Assembly: GCF_001619985.1 (NCBI RefSeq)
Contig: NW_017264197.1
Coordinates: 1,116,001-1,180,000 of the forward strand
From: Xylona heveae TC161
Lineage: Eukaryota; Ascomycota; Xylonomycetes; Xylonales; Xylonaceae
Direction: 5' to 3'
Length of the DNA stretch: 64,000 nucleotides
Part shown: positions 1-12,164 of the stretch, in pieces
How the letters are laid out: every line of letters starts with the position of its first letter
Numbering within the stretch: the first letter of the stretch is position 1
The notes under the pieces: model-generated
Told to the model about the DNA's origin: nothing
The model's database searches: none
The model's input: the letters and a program-made list of their open reading frames with translations, nothing else
Translations under genes and position numbers: made by a program

Positions 1-1628
1 GTCGCATCACACGCCGACGTCGACGCAGCAATTGACTCGGCGAAGCGTGCATTCCCATCATGGTCCGCGACTCCACCGATCCAGCGAGCGCGCATTCTGC
101 AGCGCGCCGCACAGCTGCTGCGGGAGCACAACGACGAGATTGCGCGCGACGAGACCCGCGACACGGGCAAAGCATACTCTGAGACGAGCACAGTAGACGT
201 ACTGTCCGGCGCAGACACAGTCGAATACTACGCCAATCTAGTCGGCGGAGGCGGACTTAACGGCGAAACTACCCAGTTGCGTGAAGACGCGTGGGTGTAC
301 ACGAAAAAGGAAGCACTGGGCGTATGTGCAGGGATCGGAGCATGGAACTATCCAATCCAAATGTATTCACGCCCTTTCCTTTATATCCTTACATTTTCCC
401 CATCCCATCTTCTGACTTGACACTGACACCGATCTATAGAGCACTGTGGAAATCCGGCCCATGTCTCGCCGCAGGAAACACCATGGTCTACAAGCCCAGC
501 GAATTCACCCCTCTCCACGGCGAAACTTTGGCCAAGATATACACCGAGGCCGGTCTCCCCGCCGGCGTATTCAACGTCATTCAGGGCGCAGGCGACGTAG
601 GCAGCTATCTCACTTCTCACCCAGGCATTGCCAAGGTGTCATTCACAGGCCAAGTATCGACTGGCCAGAAAGTAGCTGGGTCTGCCGCTGGAGGGATGAA
701 ATACGTGACGATGGAACTCGGCGGTAAAAGCCCTGTGCTCATCTTACCGGACACGAATCTCGAGAATGCCGTCGACGGCGCGATGATGGCAAACTTTTAT
801 AGTACAGGCCAAGTCTGCACGAACGGCACCCGCGTGTTTGTTCCCCACTCGCTCAAGGCGCCGTTTGAGAAGCGCCTCGTTGAGAAAATGGACCATGTGC
901 GCGCGGGACATCTCATGGATCCGAACACCAATTTTGGGCCCCTCGTGAGCAAGGTCCATTATGACAAGGTCGCCAAGTACATCTGGCATGGCATCAAGGT
1001 CGATCAGGCCAAGTTGCTGTATGGTGGGAATTTGGGGGAGTCTAGATCTGGTGACAGCAACACCCCCATCCTCCCTCTCCCGCAGAACCTCCCTGCCGAG
1101 CTACACTCTGGCTACTGGATCCCGCCTACCGTCTTTACCGACTGCACCGACGACATGCTCATCTGCCGCGACGAAATCTTTGGGCCCGTCATGAGCATAC
1201 TATACTATGATGACCGGGCCTCTTCTCCCTCTTCTTCTAATCCCTCTTCCTCATCTCCATCTAATCCTGCCCCGGCCCACGGGACGTCATCTGATCATCA
1301 TAACTCCTCATCTCGGGCCCCCGTCCTCGCCGACCGAGTCCTAGATTCGCTGGTCCGGCGCGCAAACAACACCCCCTTGGGTCTCGCGGCGGGCGTATTC
1401 ACGCAGGACATCAACCTCGCGCACAAAATCACGTCCCGGCTCGAAGCGGGCATCACGTGGATCAACACGTGGGGCGAGAGCCCCGCGGAGATGAGCGTCG
1501 GGGGCTGGAAACTGTCCGGCCTAGGTGTAGAAAATGGGCGGCAGGGAATCGATGCGTGGACGCGGAATAAGAGCACGTTGGTGGATATGGCAAGCAGCGG
1601 GGTGCAGACTGTGTTTGCGAAGATTTGA
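1..1628 (+). CDS. badA: Betaine aldehyde dehydrogenase (5' end outside window)
   Basis: NAD(P)-dependent aldehyde dehydrogenase family. Members of this subgroup oxidise betaine aldehyde to the osmolyte glycine betaine. Exons are <1-362 and 440-1628; the 77-nt intron restores the diagnostic junction Q-I-A-L-W-K-S, splitting one codon after its second base. The catalytic glutamate lies in MELGGK (near 711-728) and the catalytic cysteine in GQVCTN (near 808-825). The C-terminal half has the usual EIFGPVMS and GGWKLSGLG blocks. Two low-complexity insertions are unusual. One of about 25 residues precedes GYWIPPTVF (near 1040-1110). A Ser/Pro-rich one of about 40 residues follows SILYYDD (near 1213-1335). 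Both fall in surface-loop positions of the family and leave the frame open. The gene reads off the left edge, so the start codon is not visible. The exact substrate within the ALDH superfamily is inferred from overall similarity. Confidence 0.86.
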
Positions 1629-1670
1629 TTTTACATTTGATTTTACATTTGATTTACATTTGATTTGCAT
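1626..1670. repeat. Short tandem repeat TGATTT(T)ACATT
   Basis: Three to four imperfect copies of a 12-nt AT-rich unit begin at the stop codon of the aldehyde dehydrogenase gene. They lie in its probable 3' UTR. Confidence 0.7.
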
Positions 1671-2160
1671 ACCTTGCCTACCCTACGTGCCTTACGGACC
1701 TGAGATCGTACGTAGGTACCTTGGATGAATCGAGTAGTTTATTAAGCAAAAAGTGCGGGCGTACATAAAGAAGAGGCTGACGGGACTACTGTGTGGCGGA
1801 AAAGTTACAGGATATGATTGAGCTACGCTAGACGACTAGGCTTTTCCAGAATGATTCATTGTCATTGGTAAAAGGTACTATTATTCACAAATGAAGTGAA
1901 GATATAAAAAATATGGAAAAATAGTTTCCAAATGAAATGGGGAAAAAGAAAAAAAAACGGGAAAAGAAACGTGAAGGAATCATCAAAATACATTAATTCA
2001 AAAAGACATTCTGATATCATGAGAATACGACATACCAATCGCACAAGGTATCCAAGGCTAGCGCACCAAAGCGACAACATATGAATTTGAACCGAAATGA
2101 CAAAAGATGAAAGTACGGGAAAAGAAAAGACAAGAAGAAAAGAAAAGGAAACATGCAAAA
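1671..2160. other. Convergent intergenic region
   Basis: This is the shared 3' flank of two converging genes. It is AT-rich with A-tracts near 1940-1960. I see no gene or RNA in it. Confidence 0.6.
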
Positions 2161-3895
2161 TTAGCGGACCGTCTTCTCATCAGGAGGAATCTCAGTATCG
2201 GTGGTAAATGGCGGGGCAGCCTCGTGCTGCAGCACATTCGAGGCGGCCACCTCTTCGGCCGTCTCGTCGGAAAATTTGAGATCCTGCTCCACGGGCACCG
2301 TGTCCTGGACCTTGAGCAGAATGACGGGCAGGGCGATCAGCAGACTACCACCGAGCAAGGCCCAGCAGGAGGCAAACTCGTTCATGTACGGAATCTTCAA
2401 AGCGTCCAGACGCCACATGATGGCCGCACCGGCCGACTGGATGCCCTTGTAGAAACCGGCAAAGTTGGCCAGTTTTCGGCCATTGTTGGTCAGAGAGCCC
2501 ATGAACCTGTTGCGATGACATGTCAGTACAGAACCGCGAAGATGTTTAGGGCAAACGAATAAAGGGAGGAGGGAGGGGAAGAGGTTATGAAGAGAATAGG
2601 TTAACATACCAGTAGACGCAGGTCTGCCAAGAGGCGTCGTAAAAGCCGTAGAAAATGTACAAGAACATGCCACCGACATAGCCCGAGTGAGTCCAGTCCC
2701 ATGGCTTGTAGCCGCTGGCGGGGTCCACCGTGGCGCGAGTGTATTGGCGCTGCCAGGCGTACCCGCCGCCCCAGATGGCCATGGTGATGGTAAATAAAGC
2801 GGCCCATGCGGCCTTGGCACGAGTAGTTCGGCGCACACTCTTGATATCGAGCAAGTTGCCAAACACCGAGGCACCAATCATTTGCGAACTCCAGTAGAGA
2901 ACATTGTTCAGGGCTCGTGTGCGAATGTTGAAGCGCGCCAGGTTGACGCCGTTGAAGTGGTACGTGTAGAACCAATTGGAGGAGAAGAACATGGGAAATA
3001 AGGCGATAATGTACCAGTCTGTCTTGAGCACCTCGAGCAGACCGAGAATCTCCGACTTCCAGGTCGGGTTCTTCATGATGATGACGTGCGAACCGTCGGG
3101 CCGCTCAACGTGCTTGGAATCGCAGAGGAACCAGGCCAGAACGGCACCGAGAAACATGAGGACCATGAAGGCGACATACGTGCCGTCATTGACGTGGTCG
3201 ACGGTGGAGTGCATATTTTGGCCGAGAGGTATCTATTGTAATGTTGTTCGTTAATAAATGGCGCTTGCAGTGGAATGGTCAGTGGCTTTGGATCGAGAGC
3301 TTACCAAGCTACCAATGACACCTCCAAGGTTGAAAATGACCCAAAAGATGAAAATATATCGTCCCTTGGAACCCTCGGGAGGGTAGGACATCATGATTGA
3401 ACCCTGTGCGGCCCATAGCAGACCTGCGCAAAGACCAAGCAGCGCACCGGCGAAGATGACGAAACCGGCATTCTGGGTATGGTTAAAACAGAGCAGTGAG
3501 GACGAATAAACAAAGTATCCAATGCCACCCAGAGACAGGGTCAACTTGATGCCAATTCGATTGGCAATGGAGCCGGCAAAGAAGCCAACGACGGAAAAAG
3601 TACTGTAGGTGGCGACGGCGCCGTTGTTGGCGGCGGTCGCATTGAGTTGTCCTGCACCTCCAAGACCAGTGAGGGAATTGTACATGCCCGGGCAGAGGAA
3701 ACACACAAAGGCGACGAGTATGAGCTGGGTCAAAGGCGAGGCATAGTACGGCAGCGTTACAGGGCCGATCCGCGGTGACCGGTACATCCAAGACTTGCGG
3801 TGATGAATCTCACCAGCCTCTTCTGAGCTGTGAGTTTGGGAAGCATTTTGATCCTCAATGGTAGGCTTAGGCTTCTCCGTCGTTGGTTCGGCCAT
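2161..3895 (-). CDS. UNC93-like major facilitator transporter
   Basis: Exons on the minus strand are 3895-3305, 3232-2610 and 2506-2161, giving 519 residues. The intron after exon 2 splits a Trp codon, so the junction reads V-Y-W-F-M-G. The protein has a hydrophilic N-terminus of about 45 residues, then many hydrophobic segments such as LILVAFVCFLCPGMYNSLTG and a block ending WAAQGSIMMSYP. It finishes with an acidic cytosolic tail. The early CPGMYNSLTGLGGAG block and the AAQG motif are typical of the fungal UNC93/DUF895 branch of the MFS. These proteins sit in membranes; their substrates are generally unknown and none can be assigned here. The gene is divergent from the glucosamine-6-phosphate deaminase gene, with 1.8 kb between them. 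Confidence 0.85.
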
Positions 3896-5728
3896 GGCGC
3901 AAGTTGCACACGTGCTTTGATGGGGAGGCGAGGGAAGACGACACGGAGCTATCTGCTGCTGATCTCCCTCCTCTCAAACCACGATGGCTTTTTTTCTCTT
4001 GTCTCCCTTACCCTCTCTGAGTCTTAGCTCTGAAGCTTTCAAATTATTGGGGGGAGGAGGAACAGTCTCAGGACTTGAGCTGGAGCATCGTGAGGGCAGG
4101 AACAGCTTCCTTATAGCTTAAGGGTGAGAAGAGGGTCAAAGAGCAGGGTGGTCTCAGCTCAGTCGCCTCCGCACGGTAATGGTGGGTGTGTAACGAGAGC
4201 ATGGTTGCTTCTGGGCCTCCCAAGGGGGTCAGAAGTGGTTGTTGTTGGTGGGAAAAGGATTAGATACGGGCATGCTAGATCCAGTCTGGCTATCAGAACG
4301 AGGAAACGGCTTACTCTCGGGAGGCTTCACTATATTATTAGTTCGAGTGTTTTGTGTTAAGGGTCCATGGAAAGGCGCATCGTTTAGCTTGAGTTGGAAT
4401 ATTTGTCCATCCCAGCTGTCGGATTATCTCCCACGTCTACAGCGGGCGACAAACGAGGATTGACCCCGTTTTCTTCGAACGAAGCTTTCTTTTTTCTTTC
4501 TTATTTGTTCCATTGACCTGGTTCGCATTTATCGGAGTATAATGGGTCAAGGGTAGAGCGGGCATGGATGAATAATTTCATGAGAAGAGCAAAATATCCG
4601 ATAACTACCTAGGGATCAAGGCCAAGGGTGTGCGCGTGCTAGGGGGCTGACAGGGTAGACAGATATGGGGGAGTTGATTACTCGTACTCCGTAAAAAGGG
4701 CACTGAAACACTGAATCTTCTGATCGAATCCGAAAAGCTCCAGCTATCTCTCGTGGAGAGCTATCTCGTGCTAGGATGGAGTACTCTTTAGTTAATTGAT
4801 CAATCAGTCAAACATTAACCATCTCCACCTGAATTCCGGGGTTACGAACTGGCGGATGATGGAAGGTTGTCGGCAAGGGATAGACGAGCTTTCCCCCTCT
4901 CGGCAGGTCATTTCTCCTGAAGAAGTTAGTCCTCCGCGAGTTATCAAAGGGTGTCCACGACAAGTACTCAGTACCTTATTCTTGCCGAAAATGACCACAT
5001 TCTAAAAGTAATAGGTACGATTGGTATCACCTTACCCACTTGTGCATGGACTGCAACGTGCACTAATGAATGTAACGGTTGCCTTCCGCCTTTGCCACTA
5101 TTCTGCTCGGTTCCGTGTCCAATGAACATCACCTGCCAGACTCTCATGATCTTCCCCTTACAACTCTTCCAACCGTGACAACAGGAGTGGTGATAGCTCC
5201 TTGAGCAAAATACCACAGTCGCAACAAATGGCTTCAATTGGCAAATGGCCAAGAGCTGCACACTTCACTCAGGAAGCAACAGTGACTTCTCACGAAAAAA
5301 TATTTGGTTAATCTCCCGTAAATTTTTGATCAAATGGCTCCCTGAAACATTCACCATGTTACCTCGGCCATGAGGGTTTCATGCCGATGCATCCTACGGG
5401 AGGCAGCTTAGAGAAAGTATGGCCGAGAAATGAAGAAGACAAAGGGAAGAGCTATCGTTAAGCAATTACCGTCACGTTAATGTCTTCCATCAGCACTTAT
5501 CTTCTCGTCAAATTCACATTGCTTTCACTTCCCGGGTTTCCGCTGACTGTATCTTTTTGCCTCTTAACCCCGGATCCTGATGATATCACTCCTACTAGCT
5601 TACCCGCGCCGATCATCTTTAAACTTTCTTGCTCACCTTGACCAGCGCTCAATTAATTTTCTCGTGCTCAAGAGTGAAATTCTCTTCAATTGACCAAGAC
5701 TCGATTTCTTTGTTTGAATCACCTCAAG
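3896..5728. promoter_or_regulatory. Divergent intergenic/promoter region
   Basis: This 1.8 kb lies between two divergently transcribed genes. The short open frames in it show no recognisable domain. CT-rich stretches just upstream of the deaminase start (5510-5720) look like a fungal leader. Regulatory sites cannot be named from sequence alone. Confidence 0.5.
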
Positions 5729-7165
5729 ATGTAAGTCGCTCAGTCTCATTCTATTGAGTGTTTCTGCAAATCAAAGCTCTGATGGTCTGTAGGAGACTCA
5801 TTATTCGCGAAGACCCCTTTGCAGCGTCAAAGTACATTGCCGACTACATTATTGGTAAGAAGATTGAAATCTTGAGCTCTGATCCTCTATGCGCCAAATA
5901 CTTAAATCTTTAATAGACCGGATCAAGGCGTTCGGCCCTACGCCGCAGAAGCCGTTTGTGCTGGGACTGCCGACTGGAAGCAGCCCCGAGATTATCTACA
6001 AGCATCTCGTCCAGCGCTTCAAGTCTGGTGAAATCTCCTTTAAAAATGTAATCACTTTTAACATGGTAGGTCGTCATTGCTGGTCCGAGTTTTGCAAAAT
6101 ATCATCGACTCTAAATATCAGAACGTAGGACGAATATGTGGGCATTCCGCGCGACCACCCGGAAAGCTACCACACTTTCATGTACAAGCACTTCTTCTCC
6201 CACGTAGACATTGACCCTGCCAACATCAACATTCTCAATGGCAATGCACCGGACCTCGAGGCTGAATGTCTTGCCTACGAAGAGAAGATCAAGCAAGCCG
6301 GCGGCATCGAGCTCTTTCTTGGCGGCATTGGACCTGACGGACATATCGCTTTTAATGAACCCGGCTCCAGCTTAGCTTCACGCACGCGGGTCAAGACTCT
6401 AGCTTATGACACGATTCTGGCCAATTCTCGTTTCTTCGGAAATGACCTGAGTCAGGTGCCTCGCATGGCTTTGACCGTTGGTGTCCAGACCGTTCTCGAT
6501 GTAGGTGTACCGCTTTGTGGACGAATTCTGTCTCTTCACGTGTTTCACATCAACTTGCCAAATCTAGAACAGGTTTACTGACGAATCTTCCTGAGCCAGG
6601 CACGAGAAGTGGTGGTGATTATCACGGGGGCACACAAAGCCCTGGCCTTGCAAAAATGCCTTGAGGAAGGCTTGAACCACATGTGGACCCTTTCAAGTTT
6701 GCAGATGCACCCTCATCCCATGATTGTGGTCGACGAAGATGCAACCTTGGAGCTCAAGGTGAAGACTGTCAAGGTACCAACGATCCCGCCGATCAGCATT
6801 GTATTTCTGTACCTGTCTCAGCTGACCATGACTAGTACTTTAAAAGCATCGAGCGCGTTGCCTCGGAACTTGGATGGGGCCAAGGACTTCCGTCGGCCGC
6901 GCATATTGAGACCAAGCAAGCTGCCATTGCGCAGGAGTTGTCCACTCCAACGAAGGCCAAGAACGCCTTTTCCATGCCACCTACCCCGATTACCCCGGTT
7001 TCCAAGGAGCTCCCAGAACCCGAGATTGCCGACGATGAGCTTACCCCGGATCGCATGTCGTCGCGGATATCGGACTCTGGCAATGTAGCTGGCCTTGATG
7101 GTCTCATTCCAGGCGACGTACCACTGAAGTCTATGGGATCGCGGGTGATCACAATCGGGTCTTAG
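5729..7165 (+). CDS. NAG1: Glucosamine-6-phosphate deaminase
   Basis: Converts glucosamine-6-phosphate to fructose-6-phosphate and ammonia in cytosolic amino-sugar catabolism. Six exons: 5729-5730, 5793-5854, 5917-6065, 6129-6500, 6600-6773 and 6836-7165, giving 362 residues. Exon 1 contributes only AT of the start codon; the G comes from exon 2 after a GTAAGT...TGTAG intron. Family blocks are clear: LGLPTGSSP near the N-terminus, FNMDEYVG across the third intron, [26 protein letters not shown] and the ITGAHKA block after intron 4. The conserved core matches animal and bacterial NagB. About 90 further residues, rich in Pro/Ser/Thr, form a C-terminal extension of the kind seen in filamentous fungi. 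A hexokinase-family kinase gene lies 2.2 kb downstream on the same strand, which suggests a GlcNAc catabolic pair. Confidence 0.93.
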
Positions 7166-9413
7166 ATCTTTTGCCTTTGATCTTGTCTCATTTGTGCTGG
7201 ATATGTTCCCTCTCTCTCCCGCAGCATCAACCATGGGCATTACGAATTTGACGAAGTGACGAAGACTCACCATTATTTTTTGCATTTGGTGTGAACAATC
7301 TCTAAGGTTGAATGATATTCATTGAATAAACTCCCTTTCTTGCCCTTTTTGTCCTATACACATACAGAGCTCGTAAGACTTCCAATTACTTGCTTTACGG
7401 TGATAGGCAGATATTAACGATAATGATTAATCAGCTCTCATGTGCATTGTGGTAGCCAGATGTTAAATGTCAAACAAGACATGTGTATCATCCTCGTGCT
7501 CCTCCAGTGGTAAGCTGATTGAGAGAAAAGAATACCATCGTAGCTAGCCACGTGCACTGGTCTTTCAAAGTGCTGACCAACCAGATCACAGAATTGCTCT
7601 TTCTTATTTTGCTTCTCTGCATGTCATCATTTAGTGATTGAAATCTGGGAGATGAGCATCGAATCGACCAGGTTGATTCTGCCCTGCCTGTGGTGTTTCT
7701 TTTTGGGGGCTTGCATCTAGCATCCGTGACGTGAAAGGCAATAGAAGCGGTGCTCTGCAAACACCCGCATGGTGGCTGTCTGCGTGGCACCAAAGCCAAG
7801 CGTTGGCTTGCGGCATTGAGCGGCTTTCGCTTAGTGTCCAGATCCAGAGTGATATGATAACGGCCGGCAGCTGTCATGCTGTAAGCCCCTCCAAACTATC
7901 GGCTCCATACTCTTTCTCGAAATTCAAAATGAAGGGAAATGGATGGTCCTCGCAGTATGACCTTGGCACGAGATTTTTGCAATCTTGCTTTTAGAAGATC
8001 GGGATTTGTGACCGAAATACGAGGCAGGTGGAGAAGGTTGCGACCGATAGTAAAAATGACGAGGAGAAATCGATTTTTGCGGTAAAGACACGCAAGATCT
8101 GCGCCTTTCGGAAAGCCATATTCCGCACCGAATGCGACGACAGTTGATAATGTTACATCCGTTGCAACCTCTTTGGCCTTCTTCTTCCTCTACTCCCACT
8201 GTACACCGTACACGGTAAATGGCCGACTCGGCAACAGAAATTACTATGGACTTTTTTGCATCATTCAATCTTCTCTGTCACTAAATTTACGGGACGTTTC
8301 AATTTTTAATCTGTGTCCTTAGTGAATATACCTGTGCGGTTGGGGTTTGCTGTCAATACGCGCCACCCTCATCATATTCAATGTATTGCTACAATGCATT
8401 AACAATTGCTCGATATGGTCATAATTCCGACTCGGATAACAATCCTAAACAGGATTCGGCGGCCGTTTGGTTTGTCGTAAAAAGGAAACCCGGAGGAAAC
8501 AGAGAAAAAAGATGAAGCAGAAAAACCAGGAATCCATGTCCGATGATCTGCCGACTTAATTCCGTCATATTCCGGAACCGGGAGAGACACAGAGAGGGTT
8601 GCAATGGGGAGAATAATGGCTCCATTTCGCCGTCTTCGCTGGTCCCAGCTCTGGCTCAGGTTTACGTTGAATTATTCATTACGAGCATATCTAAGGTAAC
8701 TGACTACGATGACGAGAAGTGCTACTTGACTTACCTTTTTGCTGTACCGTTATGTTTGACGTGACTCGGAGGATTGCTCGGCACGGGCTTGTTCAGTCTC
8801 CGTTTTCACTTACTTCTGTCTGTCTAACTCTAGCGCCTAGACTCTTTTCTCGCCTGGTCGCCCTCCCCTCGTCCGCTCTCCTCCACCGTTTGACATTGTC
8901 TGCACATCCGGATGCGACCCTAGAATTTCCCCATCTGCGCGGTTACTGTAGCGCTCGGCCTTTGGGTCTCGTCTCGCCTCTCGTTTTGTCTGTGTGTGAA
9001 TGAAGTGCGTGTGCATGTGTGTGTGCGTGTATGAAAAAACGCCATGTCTGTCTCTCTTCCTACAGTCCTGCAGTGTCATGCTGCACCCTTCTCCTCTTCC
9101 TCAATTGTCCTTTTGATTTTGTATTTTTACTGCTCCCAGCACGCCTCCTCGTCACGGGCATCTGCATAGCTTCTGCGCATGAGTTTTGTTGATCTCCTGC
9201 TTTATTCTGCCATTCTTGTCTACCGCGCACACTCCACTGCTCGCCGCCCACATCCCACTTTGTGATGCTGGCCCCCCGTTGAGTCTCCACTGTTCCCTGT
9301 TACACTTATTTTTTTTAAACACTCCACTTGTCTTTTCGCATTTTCCTGGCATATCTGGGTCCGGTTCATATTCCTTTCCTTATTAAACAGAGGGGGGATT
9401 TCGTGGTCGCAGC
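7166..9413. other. Intergenic region between deaminase and kinase genes
   Basis: This 2.2 kb holds no gene I can support. The second half (8770-9400) is strongly pyrimidine-rich on the + strand and includes a TG-rich run near 8990-9030. That fits a long promoter or leader for the kinase gene. I found no GlcNAc-6-phosphate deacetylase, which often accompanies these genes in fungi. Confidence 0.5.
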
Positions 9414-11257
9414 ATGCTCGATTTGCTGCCCACATTGAAAGCAGTGTTGAAAATGTTACTAATGCTTCCATCCTTGTTGCGGGCGTCAACGGCGCCAACC
9501 GCCACAAACACTACCACAACAACAATACCAGCCACTGCCACAACATTTCATGATGAGGAAACATACCGTCTGGAAAGACTACAGAAGTATGCGCTACAGG
9601 TGACCGATCATTTCCTGAATCCATTACAAATGACAACCTTGCTCGACATTTCCAAGCGACTACAAGAACAATTCCATAATAGACTACAGTCTTGCCGGAG
9701 CTGCATGCTGCCATCATGCAATCACCAACTTCCAACAGGACGAGAACATGGGACGTTTCTCACTATTGACGTTGGTGGATCGAATTTGCGAGTAGCGCTT
9801 GTTGAATTATCGGGCAAAAAGGAGCAAAGCCCGGTCCGCATTGTCCGGGTTGAGTCATGGCAGATTGACCATGTCGTAAGGTCTCTTCCAGGACATGTCT
9901 TCTTTGACTGGATGGCAAGCAAAGTAGGAGAAATGCTAGCCAAGGATGGTGATCGATTTGGACGGGGTTCTGGATCACCTTTACGCACTGGGATCTCTTG
10001 GTCGTTTCCCCTCGAGTACGTTCTCATCGCCGAATTTTAATTTCGAGCTTTTCTGACAATCTCATGTAGTCAAATATCACTCTGCTGCGGACTGCTCAAT
10101 ACCATGGGAAAGGGCTTTCTTGCTGCAGAAGGTCTCATCGGGCAAGATCTTGGAGAATTAATCTCTCAAGCCTGTCTGCATCGGGTATGTTCTGTAACCT
10201 GTAATATGCTTGCTTTCTCTCAAGCTGCGGGGAAGGAAGAAAATCAATCTGGTAAACGAAAGCTCATAATTTTATACAGAATGTGAATATTCAAATCGAG
10301 GCCATTGTCAATGACTCCTCGGCCACTCTCTTATCGCGAGCCTACGTTGACCAGTCTGCCCGAATGGCACTCATCCTCGGAACTGGCACGAATGCTGCTA
10401 TCCACCTTCCGGTCACCTCCCTTGGGCCTGGCAAATTTGGATCTCGTCTCCAAGACCTTCGTCCCGATCAACGCCATGTTCTTGTCAACACGGAACTCAG
10501 CATGTTTGGCAAAGGCATCTTGCCCACGACAAGATGGGATGAGCAATTGACGGCGATGCACCCCTTGCCAGACTTTCAGCCATTTGAAATGCTCATCAGT
10601 GGACGCTATCTCGGCGAGATTGTGCGCCTGGTCCTAGTCGAGGCTGTCCTTTCGGTTGGTCTTTTTGGCGGGCATCTACCAAGCGGTTTCGATCAGCCAT
10701 ATGCTCTCGACACTGCCACCATTGCCGTAATCGAAGCGTACGTTTAATCCGTCAGTTTTCAAACACATTTTTCCCATGTTCTTTATACCATAGTGTTTAT
10801 TCGCTTTTATTCTTCCAGTAAAGTGAGTTTGCTAACAATAATAATCAGTGACGAATCGTCGTCTCTCTCCGCTGTAGCGACCATTTTCGAAACCCTCCAT
10901 AAATCGCATTTTACGTCTGATGATCTTCTCTTCACTCGCCATGTCTGCCAACTCGTTTCTCGCCGCGCCGCGGGCTATCTTGCTGCTGGTGTTCATGCAT
11001 TATGGTCACTGCGTAACACAGCTGAGGCAGGTTGTGTACGAACAGCGACGGTGACAACACAAAACACGCGCACATCGATTGCCTGCACAGGTAGCGTTGT
11101 GGAAAAATATCCACATTTCCGGAGAACCTGCCAGGAATACCTAGACCTCTTGACACCCTGTCCCGGTCTCATCTCGCTTGATCCAGTGCAGGACTGTAGC
11201 ATTCTCGGCGCTGCTATCGCCGTAGCATGCTGTGATGCAGAGAACAGCTCATGTTGA
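9414..11257 (+). CDS. Hexokinase-family sugar kinase, probable N-acetylglucosamine kinase
   Basis: Exons are 9414-10015, 10070-10184, 10280-10737 and 10849-11257, giving 527 residues. The actin-like kinase fold motifs are all present. They are phosphate-1 loop IDVGGSNLRVALVEL, sugar-binding WSFPLDQ across intron 1, catalytic-Asp block VNDSSATLLSRAY, phosphate-2 LGTGTNAAIHLP, NTELSMFGK, SGRYLGEIVR and the adenosine-loop GSVVEKYPHF. The atypical sugar-binding segments resemble the fungal group containing Candida albicans Hxk1 and Trichoderma/Neurospora HXK-3, which phosphorylate GlcNAc, more than the glucose hexokinases. That assignment is inferred and is helped by the adjacent deaminase gene. 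The N-terminus chosen (9414) starts with a hydrophobic stretch of about 22 residues and a Thr-rich linker. A membrane or organelle anchor is possible, or the true start may lie further in. Confidence 0.84.
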
Positions 11258-12164
11258 TGAAGTTCAATATTGCGGCGGTTGCATAACTTTGGTGGTTCCT
11301 TCCTCGAACTTGGTGGTGTCGTCCTTATAATGTCCATCTCCTCAAACTGGTGGTGTCGTCCCTATAATGTCCATGCAACGATACGGTATAATACCTCATT
11401 GCTGTAAATAGATTTTGGAGTCAGGGATTCTCATTGACTCATGGCATGTCATCATGATCGCACTGGCGGCGTTTCCTCATCTTTTTATGCATTCATATCA
11501 TCAGTTACTCAGCATCCTGGCATCGTCTGGTCTTTTCAATGCATCGTCATACCCATGCATGTCAATCTGTTTGGTAATGTACGACATTACGCTACTCAAG
11601 AGCGATTCATCCACGTCCACCTTTTCCACAATATCTTTGTGAGATCTATGATGGCTTCATCTGTTTTGCTCCATGTGACTTTTCCTTTTTTTTTCCCCTG
11701 CTTACACTATCATGACTTCCTCTTCGCTCTTTCCTTTTTCGACGACAGCATGTTTACTCATGTTTTTACTATTCCTCAACCCTATATTTCCGGTCTCGTT
11801 TACACATTTTTCAGCGCCGTTATCATAGTATTTTATTGCTGTACAAGCGCTGCATACATTATACCGTTCATCCAGTCTCTCGCATCTATAAACTTAATCT
11901 TACTTTTATCGTTTTCCTGCAGTTCCCCAACCATAAAAGTACCAGTCTTGCACCTATTGCTTACTCTTCCCCTGCCCTGGCTTCTGTGATCTTTCTCTAT
12001 CCTTCAGCCTTATCTTTCAATCCTTGCTTTGTCTAATCGAGACTGAATTCCAGTTTGACCCTATCGCCATTATCACCATCATCAACATCATCAATAGCAT
12101 CAATAGCATCATCATAAATAATAGCTTAAAGTCCATCAGCAACAGTCCCTAGCACCGCACAATA
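11258..12164. other. Intergenic region with tandem repeat and CT-rich leader
   Basis: The first part holds a two-copy tandem repeat (listed separately). From about 11640 the + strand becomes pyrimidine-rich. Near 12065-12125 it carries an irregular CATCAAT-type repeat just before the aquaporin start, probably its leader. No gene seen. Confidence 0.5.
11303..11375. repeat. Two-copy ~36-bp tandem repeat
   Basis: Two adjacent imperfect copies share the core GGTGGTGTCGTCC followed by TATAATGTCCAT. They lie in the probable 3' UTR of the kinase gene. Confidence 0.75.

Noticed and set aside
7488-7877. Minus-strand open frame of ~130 codons between deaminase and kinase
   Set aside because: Amino-acid make-up looks random and no motif or splice partner is evident.
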